A stretch of 64,000 nt of DNA from Anaspis maculata (GCA_949128115.1 OX421962.1:64459787-64523786), one strand, 5' to 3'. Shown: positions 56,001 to 64,000, counted from the first letter of the stretch. Made by a program: numbers and translations. The notes: generated by a model from the letters alone, not told the origin.

Positions 56001-56654
56001 GCCAAACATTTTTCAGCTGTTATACGAAGTTCGACGTTTTGTCCTTTTTGCTCATTTATTTCTTGTACTAAAATCTTATTTCCCTTTACATGTTGTGGAC
56101 ATGTCTCATAGCTGCACTCGTCGCCGTGCCCTGCGACTGTCGAGCCAAGTTCTCCTCTGAAGTGTCAGTCCATTGAGCGAGGACACTCAAAAGTCAGGAA
56201 AGGCCGTGTCAACCGCCTGTCAACTACTTGTCAACTTCACATGAAGCAGGGCTCGACTTTACCGGTCTAATGGGGGTGATGAACAACAGAGGGCATGTAA
56301 GGGTCACGACACCCGGCCCAGGAAAAAGGGAAGGAGGACCACTACCGGTGAAAACTAACTAAGAGTAGACGCCATTGTAAACACCACGGTTTTGAACGGA
56401 AATAAATGCGTATCTAGCTGTCGGGGCTTGTTTTAATTCAGCCACACAAGCAGCTCTTTTACTTACACTTAACACCTATTATTGTTCATATTTATTTACT
56501 CTTCGTTCTTCAGGTCAATATTCTACTCGATATTCTACGTCTCCTGGAATGCGATTCGCTTGAACGAATTGTCCAAAATATGATGAAGAAGCTATACTCA
56601 CCCCCCAAGTCTGCTTGCTGTACCCTTTCCACGACAGGTGCCAAAAGAAGTTGA
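53089..56654 (+). CDS. Candidate three-exon gene, unknown product
   Basis: The ATG at 53089 opens a text rich in Asn, Asp, Lys and Ser (QESIQNNANAVGVDEPKSSS). A phase-consistent model uses exons 53089-53317, 53375-53502 and 56514-56654 (TGA), giving 165 residues. The 57-bp first intron matches local intron size. The second intron would contain the complete LTR element 53687-56474. The second exon is open in more than one frame and the last exon overlaps a long ORF on the minus strand (56515-56814) with its own GTGAGT site, so strand and structure are uncertain. No family recognised. Confidence 0.25.
53687..53954 (+). repeat. 5' LTR of Gag-only element
   Basis: 268 bp from TGTCAACC to TTAACA. 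Identical base for base to 56207-56474. Contains AATAAA (GGAAATAAATGCG). Flanked on the left by CCTA. Confidence 0.95.
54071..55303 (+). CDS. gag: Gag with Arg/Ser-rich N-terminus and CCHC knuckle
   Basis: 410 residues from the ATG at 54071; the frame is open back to 53978, but this Met begins the basic domain. Residues 1-135 are RS/SR- and Arg-rich, like SR splicing factors (RSRSRSRGRRHKRRRRSRSR). They include a ~40-residue internal duplication (RRSRSRS...GPGADQARSD and MRSRSRS...GLGADHVRPD). About residues 175-345 look like a Gypsy/Ty3-type capsid (IAEFNPLYDNVEDWIGSVQE, LWFQSLPSRIHTWNEW). A single CCHC zinc knuckle, CHRCFKRGHIRRNC, is at 384-397. Gag packages the element RNA. The RS domain is unusual for a Gag and could bind RNA or SR-protein kinases. 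It ends in TGA in frame with the downstream protease ORF. Confidence 0.85.
   Translation: MPRRSRARSRLSRSQERRRSRSRSRSRGRRHKRRRRSRSREHRARDRAARQNAGRRSRSRSHRESSEARSGNQRGPGADQARSDDQAHSDRTARRHAGMRSRSRSQGEGNEGRPEGQRGLGADHVRPDATEHPGEVSRNVQNVSTSVLEMGREMGAVFAAGLDKLVDKINPPSTVSSNLPISNKSIAEFNPLYDNVEDWIGSVQEQAALYKWDDHVTSQLALTKLRGVAELWFQSLPSRIHTWNEWRRMLLTNFKPKRNLHNALQEMMACVPSSNETLYEYAYKKIALINKLHLNLDNADRVNLIMGGISDEQIKFSVEAAGISDPYVLANHLKTIHCPKFTEPNSSQQPVKRNDKRSLQVNEGNESLGQTVPKTERISGSITCHRCFKRGHIRRNCPLNTNIPGQKNSA
55304..55849 (+). CDS. Retroviral-type aspartic protease, altered active site
   Basis: In frame with Gag after the single TGA at 55301-55303, with no further stop until 55849. The first ATG is at 55412. 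It contains CFIDFGSEASLMSEDAANQL, where families normally have D-T/S-G-S/A, here D-F-G-S. It also has an ILIGQNF block matching the flap/C-terminal I-L-I-G-x-D motif, here Asn. The C-terminus is lengthened by a ~67-bp direct duplication (55751 and 55818). The protein would be made only by stop readthrough or internal initiation. Loss of the Thr may impair activity. Confidence 0.65.
   Translation, partial: QSGKEQLSFDHKNVNSISSTHTSQKYYKSIKIKNQAMTCFIDFGSEASLMSEDAANQLGLDVGTPNTHVVLSTLGDFKIKPKYSLRVEVEIDDIRKEIEFQVVDKCVMGVQILIGQNFTELPEIQFWKAGNFLTFAQKRCEAELAVNLVSPGEDLSPLIRSRVLLVLQTIGFTRRGLVSLD
56207..56474 (+). repeat. 3' LTR of Gag-only element
   Basis: Identical to 53687-53954 across all 268 bases. 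Followed by the target duplication CCTA. Confidence 0.95.
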
Positions 56655-57017
56655 CCTCCAAAAATTCTATTTTGTACAAGGTGCTTTTTGGTGAGGAAGA
56701 ATAATTGTTCATTTCGAGCTCAGACATAACTTGGCTATCATTTTCAGTTTCCATTCGACAAACACATCCAAATGTGGCTGCGAGGATGTTGTTGAGAGAG
56801 AAATCAGTTTGCACCTCACTATAAGAGCAAAGCTCGCCTAACGCCGTCGCCTTATGAAAGCTATAGGTATTTTTTTTTATAGTACCAAATTCAGTAAGTA
56901 TACCTATAATAGTAAAAGTTGGTCATACATTTTTTGTGTTTCAGAAAAACGAAAAACGACAACAACGATAATATCCCGGAGACAATATCGGAGTGATTGA
57001 GGCTAATGGCCATAATC

Positions 57018-57300
57018 GGCCTGATTCTATAAGGGAATGGCTATTGTAATCACCGTGCTTACGATGAAATTGCTAGAGCAACGGGCCTTCCTATTGGCTG
57101 CGTCGCCATAGCAATTTGATAGTAAGCACGGTGATTACCATAACCATTCCCTTATAGCTGTATTACACTTCACAATTTCTTGTACAATTTCTTGAACCAT
57201 CTGCCAAAATAGTGTCAAAAAACAATGAATTTGATTGTTTAACTGACAGATTGTACAAGAAACTGTGTAGTGTAATACAGCTATTATAGAATCTGGCCGA
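57018..57300. mobile_element. Nested palindromic MITEs
   Basis: One palindrome pairs CTATAAGGGAATGG...TAATCACCGTGCTTAC with GTAAGCACGGTGATTA...CCATTCCCTTATAG (57024-57157). Immediately after it a second pairs CTGTATTACACTTCAC with GTGTAGTGTAATACAG (57158-57282). An outer pair GGCCTGATTCTATAA / TTATAGAATCTGGCC frames both. Confidence 0.8.
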
Positions 57301-57431
57301 ATATCTTGAAGTTTCGAGTTCTCCACAATTACAATATGATGTACCTATTATAATAATAATGATAATAATAATAAATGATTGTGTCTTGTGTGTCTGCAGC
57401 TTTATTGTTGCTTCATCAAACATTCATATGT

Positions 57432-57735
57432 AATTCAAAGCTAATATTCATCTGCTATTTGAAACCAATACTCACCCAATATTAAAGCTGATATTGACTC
57501 AATATTGAAACTAATATTTATCAAATAGTAAAACTAGTATTCACCCAATAATAAAATTATTATTCACTTAATATTTAAATGATTATTCACCCAATATTAG
57601 GACTAATATTGGCTCAATATTCAAACTAATATTCACCCAACATTAAAACTAATATTCACTTAATACTGCAACTAATATTCATTGAAGCTAAAAAAATCTG
57701 TCGTTTTTAATATTCAGCGAACATTAAGTTTTTAA
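57432..57735. repeat. ~23-bp tandem repeat built on ACTAATATTCACCCAATATT
   Basis: About eleven degenerate units between 57432 and 57690, then AATATTC-rich sequence up to the LTR boundary. The word AATATTCA is shared with the array at 50682-51232, but the unit length differs (23 versus 50). Confidence 0.85.
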
Positions 57736-57742
57736 TATTCAT

Positions 57743-58125
57743 TGAATTATTACAGAAAAACGCAAGTATTTCTATAAATGAATGTTTATTCCACCTTCAT
57801 ACACGCTCGGTTGTAGAGTATGCTTATTCGATAATAAAAACAAATAAACTCTCTCGCCCTCAGGTCACACCGAGAATCCCACCCCCGCGCCAGCATCCCT
57901 TCACGTGCCGCTATTCTCCGCTCACTCCGCGCCCTCTATCGGCGACCGCGATAACGTCCACCGCGGTTGCCTCCTCGAGTGCGGTCGGTTCGGTTCTCGG
58001 GTAACATTCGGCCATCCTGCAACACATTAATGACCCCATTAATCCACAGTATGTGGAAATCACCTGATGAGGATGACGCCACCATGCGTTCACTCCAATC
58101 TTTCTGTCATACTCCACCAAGCGCA
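57743..58125 (-). repeat. 3' LTR of Gypsy element (left side)
   Basis: Starts TGAATTATTACAG, matching the sequence that begins at 63941 (one-base indel over the visible 60 bases). The proposed right edge is ...AAGCGCA, followed by TTTTCTCCTCTC, the complement of a polypurine tract. This would make the LTR 383 bp with TG/CA ends. AATAAA is present on the minus strand (GGAATAAACATTC). The left edge is firm; the right edge is inferred because the partner LTR runs off the window. Confidence 0.7.
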
Positions 58126-58268
58126 TTTTCTCCTCTCACACACTTATTCATCAGGACACAGCCCGTGCTTAGCTAGGTACACCTACCCCGCGTATGACTT
58201 CTACACACCTTGCAAATTCATCATTTTTCACCTTGAATGTATTTCTCCTTTCGTTCGCCGTTGACGTC

Positions 58269-61200
58269 TCAACTTTCGAACAAATCAACTAGATCTAGGC
58301 TATCACTCACACCTTGAGTTTCGCTACTTTGTTCACCCTCGGGGTTTGTCTCCCCCACGCCTGAGTCACTTACCACCTCGGGACCCGGCACGACACTCCT
58401 ATATCGTCGTAAAGCATCGACCGCCACCGTAAATCGATTATTTTTGTAACCCCTTATACCTTTTACTGCAGTAATTATGTATCTATCACCGTCGAGTACT
58501 CGTATCACCTTGTACGGACCGTCGAATCTCCTCGTAAGCTTACTATTTACACCTTTCACCGGTAGGCAAGTGGCCGCCCTTTTCCACAGTACAAGTTCAC
58601 CTTTCTTATACTCGGTTGCAGCTTTTCTCCGCTGATCATATCGGGCTTTCATTCTCCGTGCCACACCACTCAGATTTGCCTTCGCTTGGCTCCTCCGAGC
58701 CTGCACCTCACCAGGTTGGCCTCTCCTTGGGTCCTTGTTGGCCAAATCACCAAATACCGCTCCACCTGAGTATGCAAACATGAGGTCTGCTGGTACATGT
58801 CGAGTGCTAGCGTTAATCGTGTTATTAATACCCCACACCACCTCGGGTATCTTCTCATCCCAGCTAGACTCGCTTTCAGAACTTGCCCCCAACGCCTCGA
58901 TGAGGGTTCTGTTCGTTCGCTCCACCTGCCCGTTAGCCCTTGGGGTCGCGATGGCATTGGTAACGTGTTTTACACCTTGACGTTCCAAGAAAGCCTTGAA
59001 CGCGCTGCTCGCAAAAGCTTTCCCCCTGTCACTTATGACACGCCTTGGGCATCCAAACGTACTGAATACGTCACGCAGATGCTCGATCACCTCGCGCGAT
59101 GTCAAGGTGCGTGTTGGTTTCACCACCACAAATTTTGTAAAAGCATCGATCACCACCAAGAGATAGCTATGGCCTTTCACACTCCTTGTAAAGGGGCCCA
59201 GATGATCTATATGAATGGTATCATATGGTACATCTGCTTTCTCTATCGGATGCAATTTACCTTCCCCGCGGCCATAATTCCCTTTGCTAAAAGCACACTG
59301 CATGCACGCCTGCACGTATTTTTTAACAAAACGGCTCATTTTGGGGAACCAGTACTCTCTTTTTACCAGTTCCAAGCACCTGTCAAAACCAGGGTGGCCA
59401 ATGTCATCATGACATCTCCGCATGAGACTGAAAGCCGCCATCGCTGGTACATACAGTCTGTCGCCCAACAAGGTTCGTCTGTACAACCGCCCTTGCTTCA
59501 CCTTGTAGTCTGATGCCAACTGAGCGTCAGCCAGACCATTCTCCAAAACTGTTACGATATTTTGCGCCTTATCATCTTGTAACTGCACCGTTAAAAACCA
59601 GTCAGCCCCTGTCAACACCAAGACATTTGGGTTAGAATCGGTCAATACCGGATTTCTGCTGAGAGCGTCTACATGCTGCATCTTTGTCCCAGGTCTATGC
59701 TCCACGACCATGTCAAAGTCTTGAATGGCTAGCCACCACCGGGCTATCCTCGGCACCAAATCTCGTTTTAGCATAGTCGCTCTCACAGAGGCACAATCGG
59801 TCACCACCTTAAAGTGCTTGCCTGTCAAGTAAACTCTGAAGCGCTTGATTGACTCCACGACCGCAAGAGTTTCCAGCTCATAGCTGTGGTACACCTGCTC
59901 CAACCTAGTAGTCGCCCTACTGTAATAGCACACCGGTTTCCATGCACCATCTCCTTGCTGCTGCAGCAAAATTCCACCAATCCCATGCTTGCTAGCATCT
60001 GTGTGCAACTCGGTTGCCGCATTGACATCATAGAGCGCCAACACCGGCCTTTCAGCCAGCGCAGCTCTGAGGTCGCAAAAAGCCTTCTGCTGTTCTTCAC
60101 CCCAACACCAAGGGGTATCCTTTTTTGTCAACACAGTTAATGGCTTAGCTTTCGTCGAGAAGTTCTTTACGAACTTTCTGAAATAACTAGCCAACCCCAA
60201 GAATTGCCTCACATTGTGCACACTCTCAGGCACAGGAAAATCGACTGCCGCCTGAATTTTCCTCTTTCCCGGCTGAACACCACCTCCTCGAATCGTATGT
60301 CCTAGATACTCAATCTCCTGTTGTAAAAAGGAACATTTCGCCAGATTCAACTTCAACTTGGCTTTCGAGATCAGCTCCAACACCTGAGCTAATAAATGAA
60401 GTCCAGCTTCCACAGTGGTGGACGGAATTAGTAGGTCATCAAGATAGGCTAGCACTACATCACCGCGTAGGCTACCCAACATTTTGTTTATTACCCGCTG
60501 AAAAACAGCTGGAGCGTTCGCTAAACCGAAAGGTACCCTTAAGTACTCATACTGACCATCAGGAGTGACAAAAGAAGTCTTGTGCACCGAGTCTGGGTGC
60601 ACCGGGACCTGGTGGTACCCCTGAGCCAAGTCTAGGACCGTATAAAAACACTTTCCCGCCAATTTGTCCAGTTGATCCTCAATTAGTGGAAGAGGATATC
60701 TATCTTTCACCGTGATAGAGTTGAGAGCCCTGTAGTCGACACACAGTCTGACTTCATTGGACTTCTTAGGAACCAGAATGATTGGACTAGCATACTCAGA
60801 ATTGCTCTCTCGTATTACGCCACCTCGTAATAAGCTATTCACCTTTGCTCTCACCATCTCTTTCTCACACGCTGCTAACCTGTAGGGCCTATAGAACACA
60901 GGTTTATCAGTTGTAAGTTGAATCTCCATACAACCTAAGTCAGTCAGCCCTAAATCAGTGTCACCAGTGGAGAAACAATGAGAATTAGCTAGCAACAATT
61001 CATCCAAAGCCCTTTTCTGTTCCTTCGAGAGCTCTCCCGTTTTCACATCTCCCAAGCTAAGCTTTGACACACTCGCAATGTTTACACCGGTTGCTGTAGA
61101 CACCTCTACATCAGTATTTTGACTGTCACACGTAGAGAGAACCTCAGCTCTACCTATGATTCGTCCTACTGGCCACTGCAACAAATCTCCACCAAAACTC

Positions 61201-63056
61201 GTTACTTCCAGTTGACTACACTGCCCTCCTTGCAGAATACCTCCTGAAATTGCAACAACTTTGTTATCATGCTCCCAGAACCTCGGCTTAAAAAAATAGG
61301 TTTTACCAACCACACCTCCTTCTACTTTAAGTGTAACTAGCCTTGCAGTGTTTGGCTCCAATGAAACCGCTTCAGCTACCTTCACTTCATGCTTGTCATT
61401 CACCTCAATACACTGGATGGCCTGTAAGAGATCGTCGCATGCAAAAGCACGTCGTAGCTCCACCTTGCTACCAGCTACACGGAGCTCCAATCCCTCTTGG
61501 TTCAGTGTAGGCTGGCCTAGAATTAAATCAATGCCCGGTAAACCCATCTCCGAAACCAAAGCTGTCACCGTTAGCTCAAGGTCACGTCTGAGAAAAATAG
61601 TCAGAGCCACCTGCCCTTTCGACACGCAAAAGCTACCACCAAAGCCCCTCAGTACCGTGTCGTCAGGTTCTACCCGCATTTTTAGTCTCAAAGCACATGC
61701 AGCAGTGAGTATATTAAACTGGCTGCCAGTATCTAGGTACACCGAAACCAATTCGCCACCAGGTAACAAAGCATGCGTTTTGTAGCAAGAGTTCAAATCA
61801 CTCACCGCGTTCACCTCTCCTTGATCGCTCGGACGCTCGCCTTCCAACTCCTCAGAAGCAGCCCGAGTAGAAGTTGAGGGCTTCCGGGTCTCTGGGCAGG
61901 CATAGCTCCGATGGCCTGTTTTGTTGCATGCCCTACACCAGGTCTGCCTGGGCATGGGGCAGTCAGGTGCCAGGTGATCTCCCACCTCCTGACAGTTGTA
62001 GCACCGCCTTCTGTCGCCCCCACGGTCTCGTGGACGTTTGGACTTCGTGGACTCAAAGCGGCGTTTGAACAAATTGCCTTGTGAAGTCGCCATTCTTGGA
62101 GCTGTGCTGGATGAGCGATGGCTGTCAAGAGCTGACAGGAACCCAGCATAGAGCGTCTCCGGCTCCTTGCAAGAAAATGCTCGAGCACTGGCCTTCACCT
62201 CCTGTGGTAGCCCTCCAAGGATGCACGAGACCGCCGCTTCGCCCTTGATTCCCAGCCTCTCACACAGCATCACCATGCTGTGGTAATAGCTGGTCATCGA
62301 CTCACTCTCACGTTTTCTACGGGCCGCCAGCTCCTGCAGCATTTCATAGAAATCATGCTGCCTTGGGAACGCCTTCCTCAACGCAGACTTCCACTGCGGC
62401 CAGGTGAGGTTGTAGTCCTCCAGCCGATTAAACCAGGCTTTAGCCGCTCCCGCAAGCCTGACTTGCATGCACAAACTCCGCTCATGCTCTGACCACTGGT
62501 GAATCGATCCTAGTTGATCAATTCGCGACAACCACCTGTCGACGTTTTGATCCCTGTCATCTGGGTCGAACAGAGTGATGAGCTCCAGGCTAGCCTTTGA
62601 AAAGCTTCCTCGGCTGGGGCCCACAGCACTGGTGTCCTCCTGCACCGACACTGTAGCGCTCCTCTGACGGCCGTCAACACCTTGACATAACCCACCGGGA
62701 ATGCCAGAGCCAGAGGTTCTCACCTGCAAAGAATAAACACCAGTATCTTTGCCTTTGTTTACCTCCCTGTCACCTGTCAATTCCTCTGACGTCACCACAC
62801 TCGCCGTTGGCACTGTTGCCATGACCACCGGGGACGCCGTCGCCATTATGGAATTCGCATTCGCAATTTCCAGCTTTCTCTCCAAAGCTGTGATGCGAGC
62901 CATCATCTTTACCACCGCAAATTCCGATAGCCCTTTTTCCATCGTCTCCATCTCCGTCTCCGTGTCAGAATGGTGCGAAGACGCTCGGCCACCGCCCTCG
63001 CGTTCTGCATTCGTTTCCGCGTCCGCCATAGTACCTTTCATTATCCAGCGCGCCAT
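58269..63056 (-). CDS. pol: Gag-Pol polyprotein, Gypsy family, intact
   Basis: One uninterrupted 1595-residue frame. The Gag capsid-like region (about 155-320, FDPDDRDQNVDRWLSRIDQL, AWFNRLED) is followed by two zinc knuckles (CYNCQEVGDHLAPDC, CRACNKTGHRSYAC, about 350-395). A protease has YLDTGSQFN (about 443). The RT has LDLAQGYHQ (about 805) and the catalytic YLDD (about 869). RNase H follows (HTDASKHGIGG, about 1017). Integrase has an H-H-C-C finger (HDDIGHPGFDRC...CMQC, about 1212-1255) and D-D-E residues in HIDHLGPF, VISDRGKAF and NGQVERTN. No chromodomain and no env ORF. Fusion of Gag and Pol without frameshift is typical of some Gypsy lineages. All catalytic residues I can check are present. 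Confidence 0.96.
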   Translation of the reverse strand: MARWIMKGTMADAETNAEREGGGRASSHHSDTETEMETMEKGLSEFAVVKMMARITALERKLEIANANSIMATASPVVMATVPTASVVTSEELTGDREVNKGKDTGVYSLQVRTSGSGIPGGLCQGVDGRQRSATVSVQEDTSAVGPSRGSFSKASLELITLFDPDDRDQNVDRWLSRIDQLGSIHQWSEHERSLCMQVRLAGAAKAWFNRLEDYNLTWPQWKSALRKAFPRQHDFYEMLQELAARRKRESESMTSYYHSMVMLCERLGIKGEAAVSCILGGLPQEVKASARAFSCKEPETLYAGFLSALDSHRSSSTAPRMATSQGNLFKRRFESTKSKRPRDRGGDRRRCYNCQEVGDHLAPDCPMPRQTWCRACNKTGHRSYACPETRKPSTSTRAASEELEGERPSDQGEVNAVSDLNSCYKTHALLPGGELVSVYLDTGSQFNILTAACALRLKMRVEPDDTVLRGFGGSFCVSKGQVALTIFLRRDLELTVTALVSEMGLPGIDLILGQPTLNQEGLELRVAGSKVELRRAFACDDLLQAIQCIEVNDKHEVKVAEAVSLEPNTARLVTLKVEGGVVGKTYFFKPRFWEHDNKVVAISGGILQGGQCSQLEVTSFGGDLLQWPVGRIIGRAEVLSTCDSQNTDVEVSTATGVNIASVSKLSLGDVKTGELSKEQKRALDELLLANSHCFSTGDTDLGLTDLGCMEIQLTTDKPVFYRPYRLAACEKEMVRAKVNSLLRGGVIRESNSEYASPIILVPKKSNEVRLCVDYRALNSITVKDRYPLPLIEDQLDKLAGKCFYTVLDLAQGYHQVPVHPDSVHKTSFVTPDGQYEYLRVPFGLANAPAVFQRVINKMLGSLRGDVVLAYLDDLLIPSTTVEAGLHLLAQVLELISKAKLKLNLAKCSFLQQEIEYLGHTIRGGGVQPGKRKIQAAVDFPVPESVHNVRQFLGLASYFRKFVKNFSTKAKPLTVLTKKDTPWCWGEEQQKAFCDLRAALAERPVLALYDVNAATELHTDASKHGIGGILLQQQGDGAWKPVCYYSRATTRLEQVYHSYELETLAVVESIKRFRVYLTGKHFKVVTDCASVRATMLKRDLVPRIARWWLAIQDFDMVVEHRPGTKMQHVDALSRNPVLTDSNPNVLVLTGADWFLTVQLQDDKAQNIVTVLENGLADAQLASDYKVKQGRLYRRTLLGDRLYVPAMAAFSLMRRCHDDIGHPGFDRCLELVKREYWFPKMSRFVKKYVQACMQCAFSKGNYGRGEGKLHPIEKADVPYDTIHIDHLGPFTRSVKGHSYLLVVIDAFTKFVVVKPTRTLTSREVIEHLRDVFSTFGCPRRVISDRGKAFASSAFKAFLERQGVKHVTNAIATPRANGQVERTNRTLIEALGASSESESSWDEKIPEVVWGINNTINASTRHVPADLMFAYSGGAVFGDLANKDPRRGQPGEVQARRSQAKANLSGVARRMKARYDQRRKAATEYKKGELVLWKRAATCLPVKGVNSKLTRRFDGPYKVIRVLDGDRYIITAVKGIRGYKNNRFTVAVDALRRYRSVVPGPEVVSDSGVGETNPEGEQSSETQGVSDSLDLVDLFES

Positions 63057-63084
63057 CAGCGCGCATACTCGTCTTCTGAAGTAA

Positions 63085-63789
63085 TGGCGTCAAATACAAA
63101 ATTTGCGAACAAATGCTAGAAAATGGCGTGAAAAACCGCCATAGAGTTGAAAAATACGCGCCGCAGCGAACAGGGTAATAGGCTAGAGGTTAATACACAC
63201 TAGTGATTACTCATTTTTCATCAAAAAGTCCGCATTGTTCATTAAATTATAAATAACTGCGTTTTACATTGATCGGATGTGCGTACGCAACCCATAATGC
63301 AACCCCCAACAACTCTATTTTCAGTTTGACTAGCGAAAGTTGCCTAAAAACCACGATTTTAGGCAACACTCGCTACATCAGTGTACTGCGGAATGTATTT
63401 TACTCCCAGGGACTTTTCCCACACGATTCAAGAAAAGCGGTCCACTTGTTCACAAACGTACGACACTCGGAGCGAACTTCAAAATGACGAATAAATAGTT
63501 GACGTTGACAGCAGACAGCAACGGAAAGTCACGGCCGTTGCTTGTCAAACTGAAAATAGAGTTGGTGGGGGTTGCATTATGGGTTGCGTACGCACATGCG
63601 ATCAATGTAAAACGCAGTTATTTATAATTTAATGAACAATGCGGACTTTTTGATGAAAAATGAGTAATCACTAGTGTGTATTAACCTCTAGCCTATTACC
63701 CTGTTCGCTGCGGCGCGTATTTTTCAACTTTGTGGCGGTTTTTCTTGTGATTTTGTAGCATTTGTTCGCAAATTTTGTATTTGACGCCA
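63085..63789. mobile_element. ~705-bp fold-back element in the Gypsy leader
   Basis: Arms of about 240 bp (63085-63332 and 63545-63789) are near-perfect inverted repeats. The outer ends are TGGCGTCAAATAC and GTATTTGACGCCA; the inner ends are CTCTATTTTCAGTTTGAC and GTCAAACTGAAAATAGAG. A ~210-bp centre has no ORF of note. No clear target duplication. It separates the 5' LTR from gag. Confidence 0.88.
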
Positions 63790-63940
63790 AAATTTGGCGC
63801 AAGCGTTGGGTATACCACTATAATGAAAGTTACTATTTTGCACGCACACAAAAACACACAACAACCACCTGTTGATTTTCTGCTTTCGCGCTTTAACTGC
63901 GGCACTGCGTTTCAAAAACACCGTGGATTTATCCGACTTC

Positions 63941-64000
63941 TGAATTTATTACAGAAAAACGCAAGTATTTCTATAAATGAATGTTTATTCCACCTTCATA
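63941..64000 (-). repeat. 5' LTR of Gypsy element, first 60 bases visible
   Basis: TGAATTTATTACAG...CCACCTTCATA matches 57743-57801 except for one extra T. Cut by the window end. Confidence 0.88.

Larger units (their letters stand above)
53687..56474 (+). mobile_element. Complete non-autonomous LTR retrotransposon (Gag-Pro, no RT)
   Basis: 2788 bp with identical 268-bp LTRs and a 4-bp target duplication CCTA (53683-53686 and 56475-56478). The sequence after the 5' LTR (TCAGAAGTGGGATTTTACC) would hold the primer-binding site; I cannot assign the tRNA. The interior codes only for Gag and a protease-like ORF. RT, RNase H and integrase are absent, so it must be mobilised by a relative. Identical LTRs indicate a very recent insertion. 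Confidence 0.93.
57743..64000 (-). mobile_element. Gypsy/Ty3 LTR retrotransposon, partial at right edge
   Basis: Minus-strand element: 5' LTR from 63941 beyond the window end, leader 63057-63940, a single Gag-Pol ORF 63056-58269, and a 3' LTR at 57743-58125. The bases next to the 5' LTR (GAAGTCGGATAAATCC on the minus strand) lack the usual TGG start of a primer-binding site. A fold-back insertion occupies most of the leader. The intact ORF and near-identical LTR ends indicate a young copy. Confidence 0.9.

Overview
The window is animal nuclear DNA, most likely from an insect. It is AT-rich. Its few host genes have spliced coding exons, and most of their introns are only 53-65 bp long. Runs of the type taggtaggtacctac recur, along with dense nests of MITEs, LINE debris and a Gypsy retrotransposon. 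A hemipteran is my guess, but nothing in the sequence settles the species. No bacterial-type operon, rRNA, tRNA or CRISPR array was seen.

Three conserved host genes can be read exon by exon. (1) An LRRC20-like leucine-rich-repeat gene lies on + at 19482-24633, with two homologous alternative first exons (19482-19641 and 23240-23303) joined to two common exons. (2) An HSD17B8-like short-chain dehydrogenase/reductase lies on - at 27571-33669 in four exons, with a 5.2 kb intron filled by transposons. (3) A mitochondrial endonuclease G gene lies on + at 43054-44138 in four exons. Weaker candidates are an orphan exon upstream of HSD17B8 (33873-33955, -), a last exon at 39895-39995 (+), a 65-codon ORF at 41736-41933 (+), and a three-exon model at 53089-56654 (+) whose second intron would hold an LTR element.

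Most of the rest is mobile or repetitive. 0.2-6.7 kb: a tandem array, a 3 kb palindromic element, two copies of a 287-bp MITE, a Harbinger-type element with TAA target duplications and a LINE fragment. 7-11 kb: a degraded LINE RT and an inverted-repeat-bounded island. 12-14.5 kb: a ~270-bp tandem array with three-unit higher-order structure, interrupted by a third 287-bp MITE. 14.8-18.6 kb: several fold-back elements. 25.5-26 kb: a repeat/microsatellite/hairpin element. 28-32 kb: a 3.3 kb TTA-flanked element carrying a broken THAP-domain gene, inside the HSD17B8 intron. 34-39.7 kb: LINE fragments, a 312-bp tandem duplication and a MITE cluster. 45-50 kb: a hAT-like element with perfect 8-bp target duplications that splits a retroelement RNase H fragment. 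50.7-51.2 and 57.4-57.7 kb: two arrays built on AATATTCA-like words.

The right end holds two LTR elements. One is a complete 2.8 kb element (53687-56474) with identical 268-bp LTRs. It codes only for Gag and protease, and its Gag has a long Arg/Ser-rich N-terminus. The other is a Gypsy element on - (57743 to beyond 64000) with an uninterrupted 1595-codon Gag-Pol ORF and a ~700-bp fold-back element in its leader. The three host genes have unrelated housekeeping roles: LRR scaffold, mitochondrial fatty-acid/steroid dehydrogenase and mitochondrial nuclease. They do not form a functional cluster; the window mainly records layered transposition around them.
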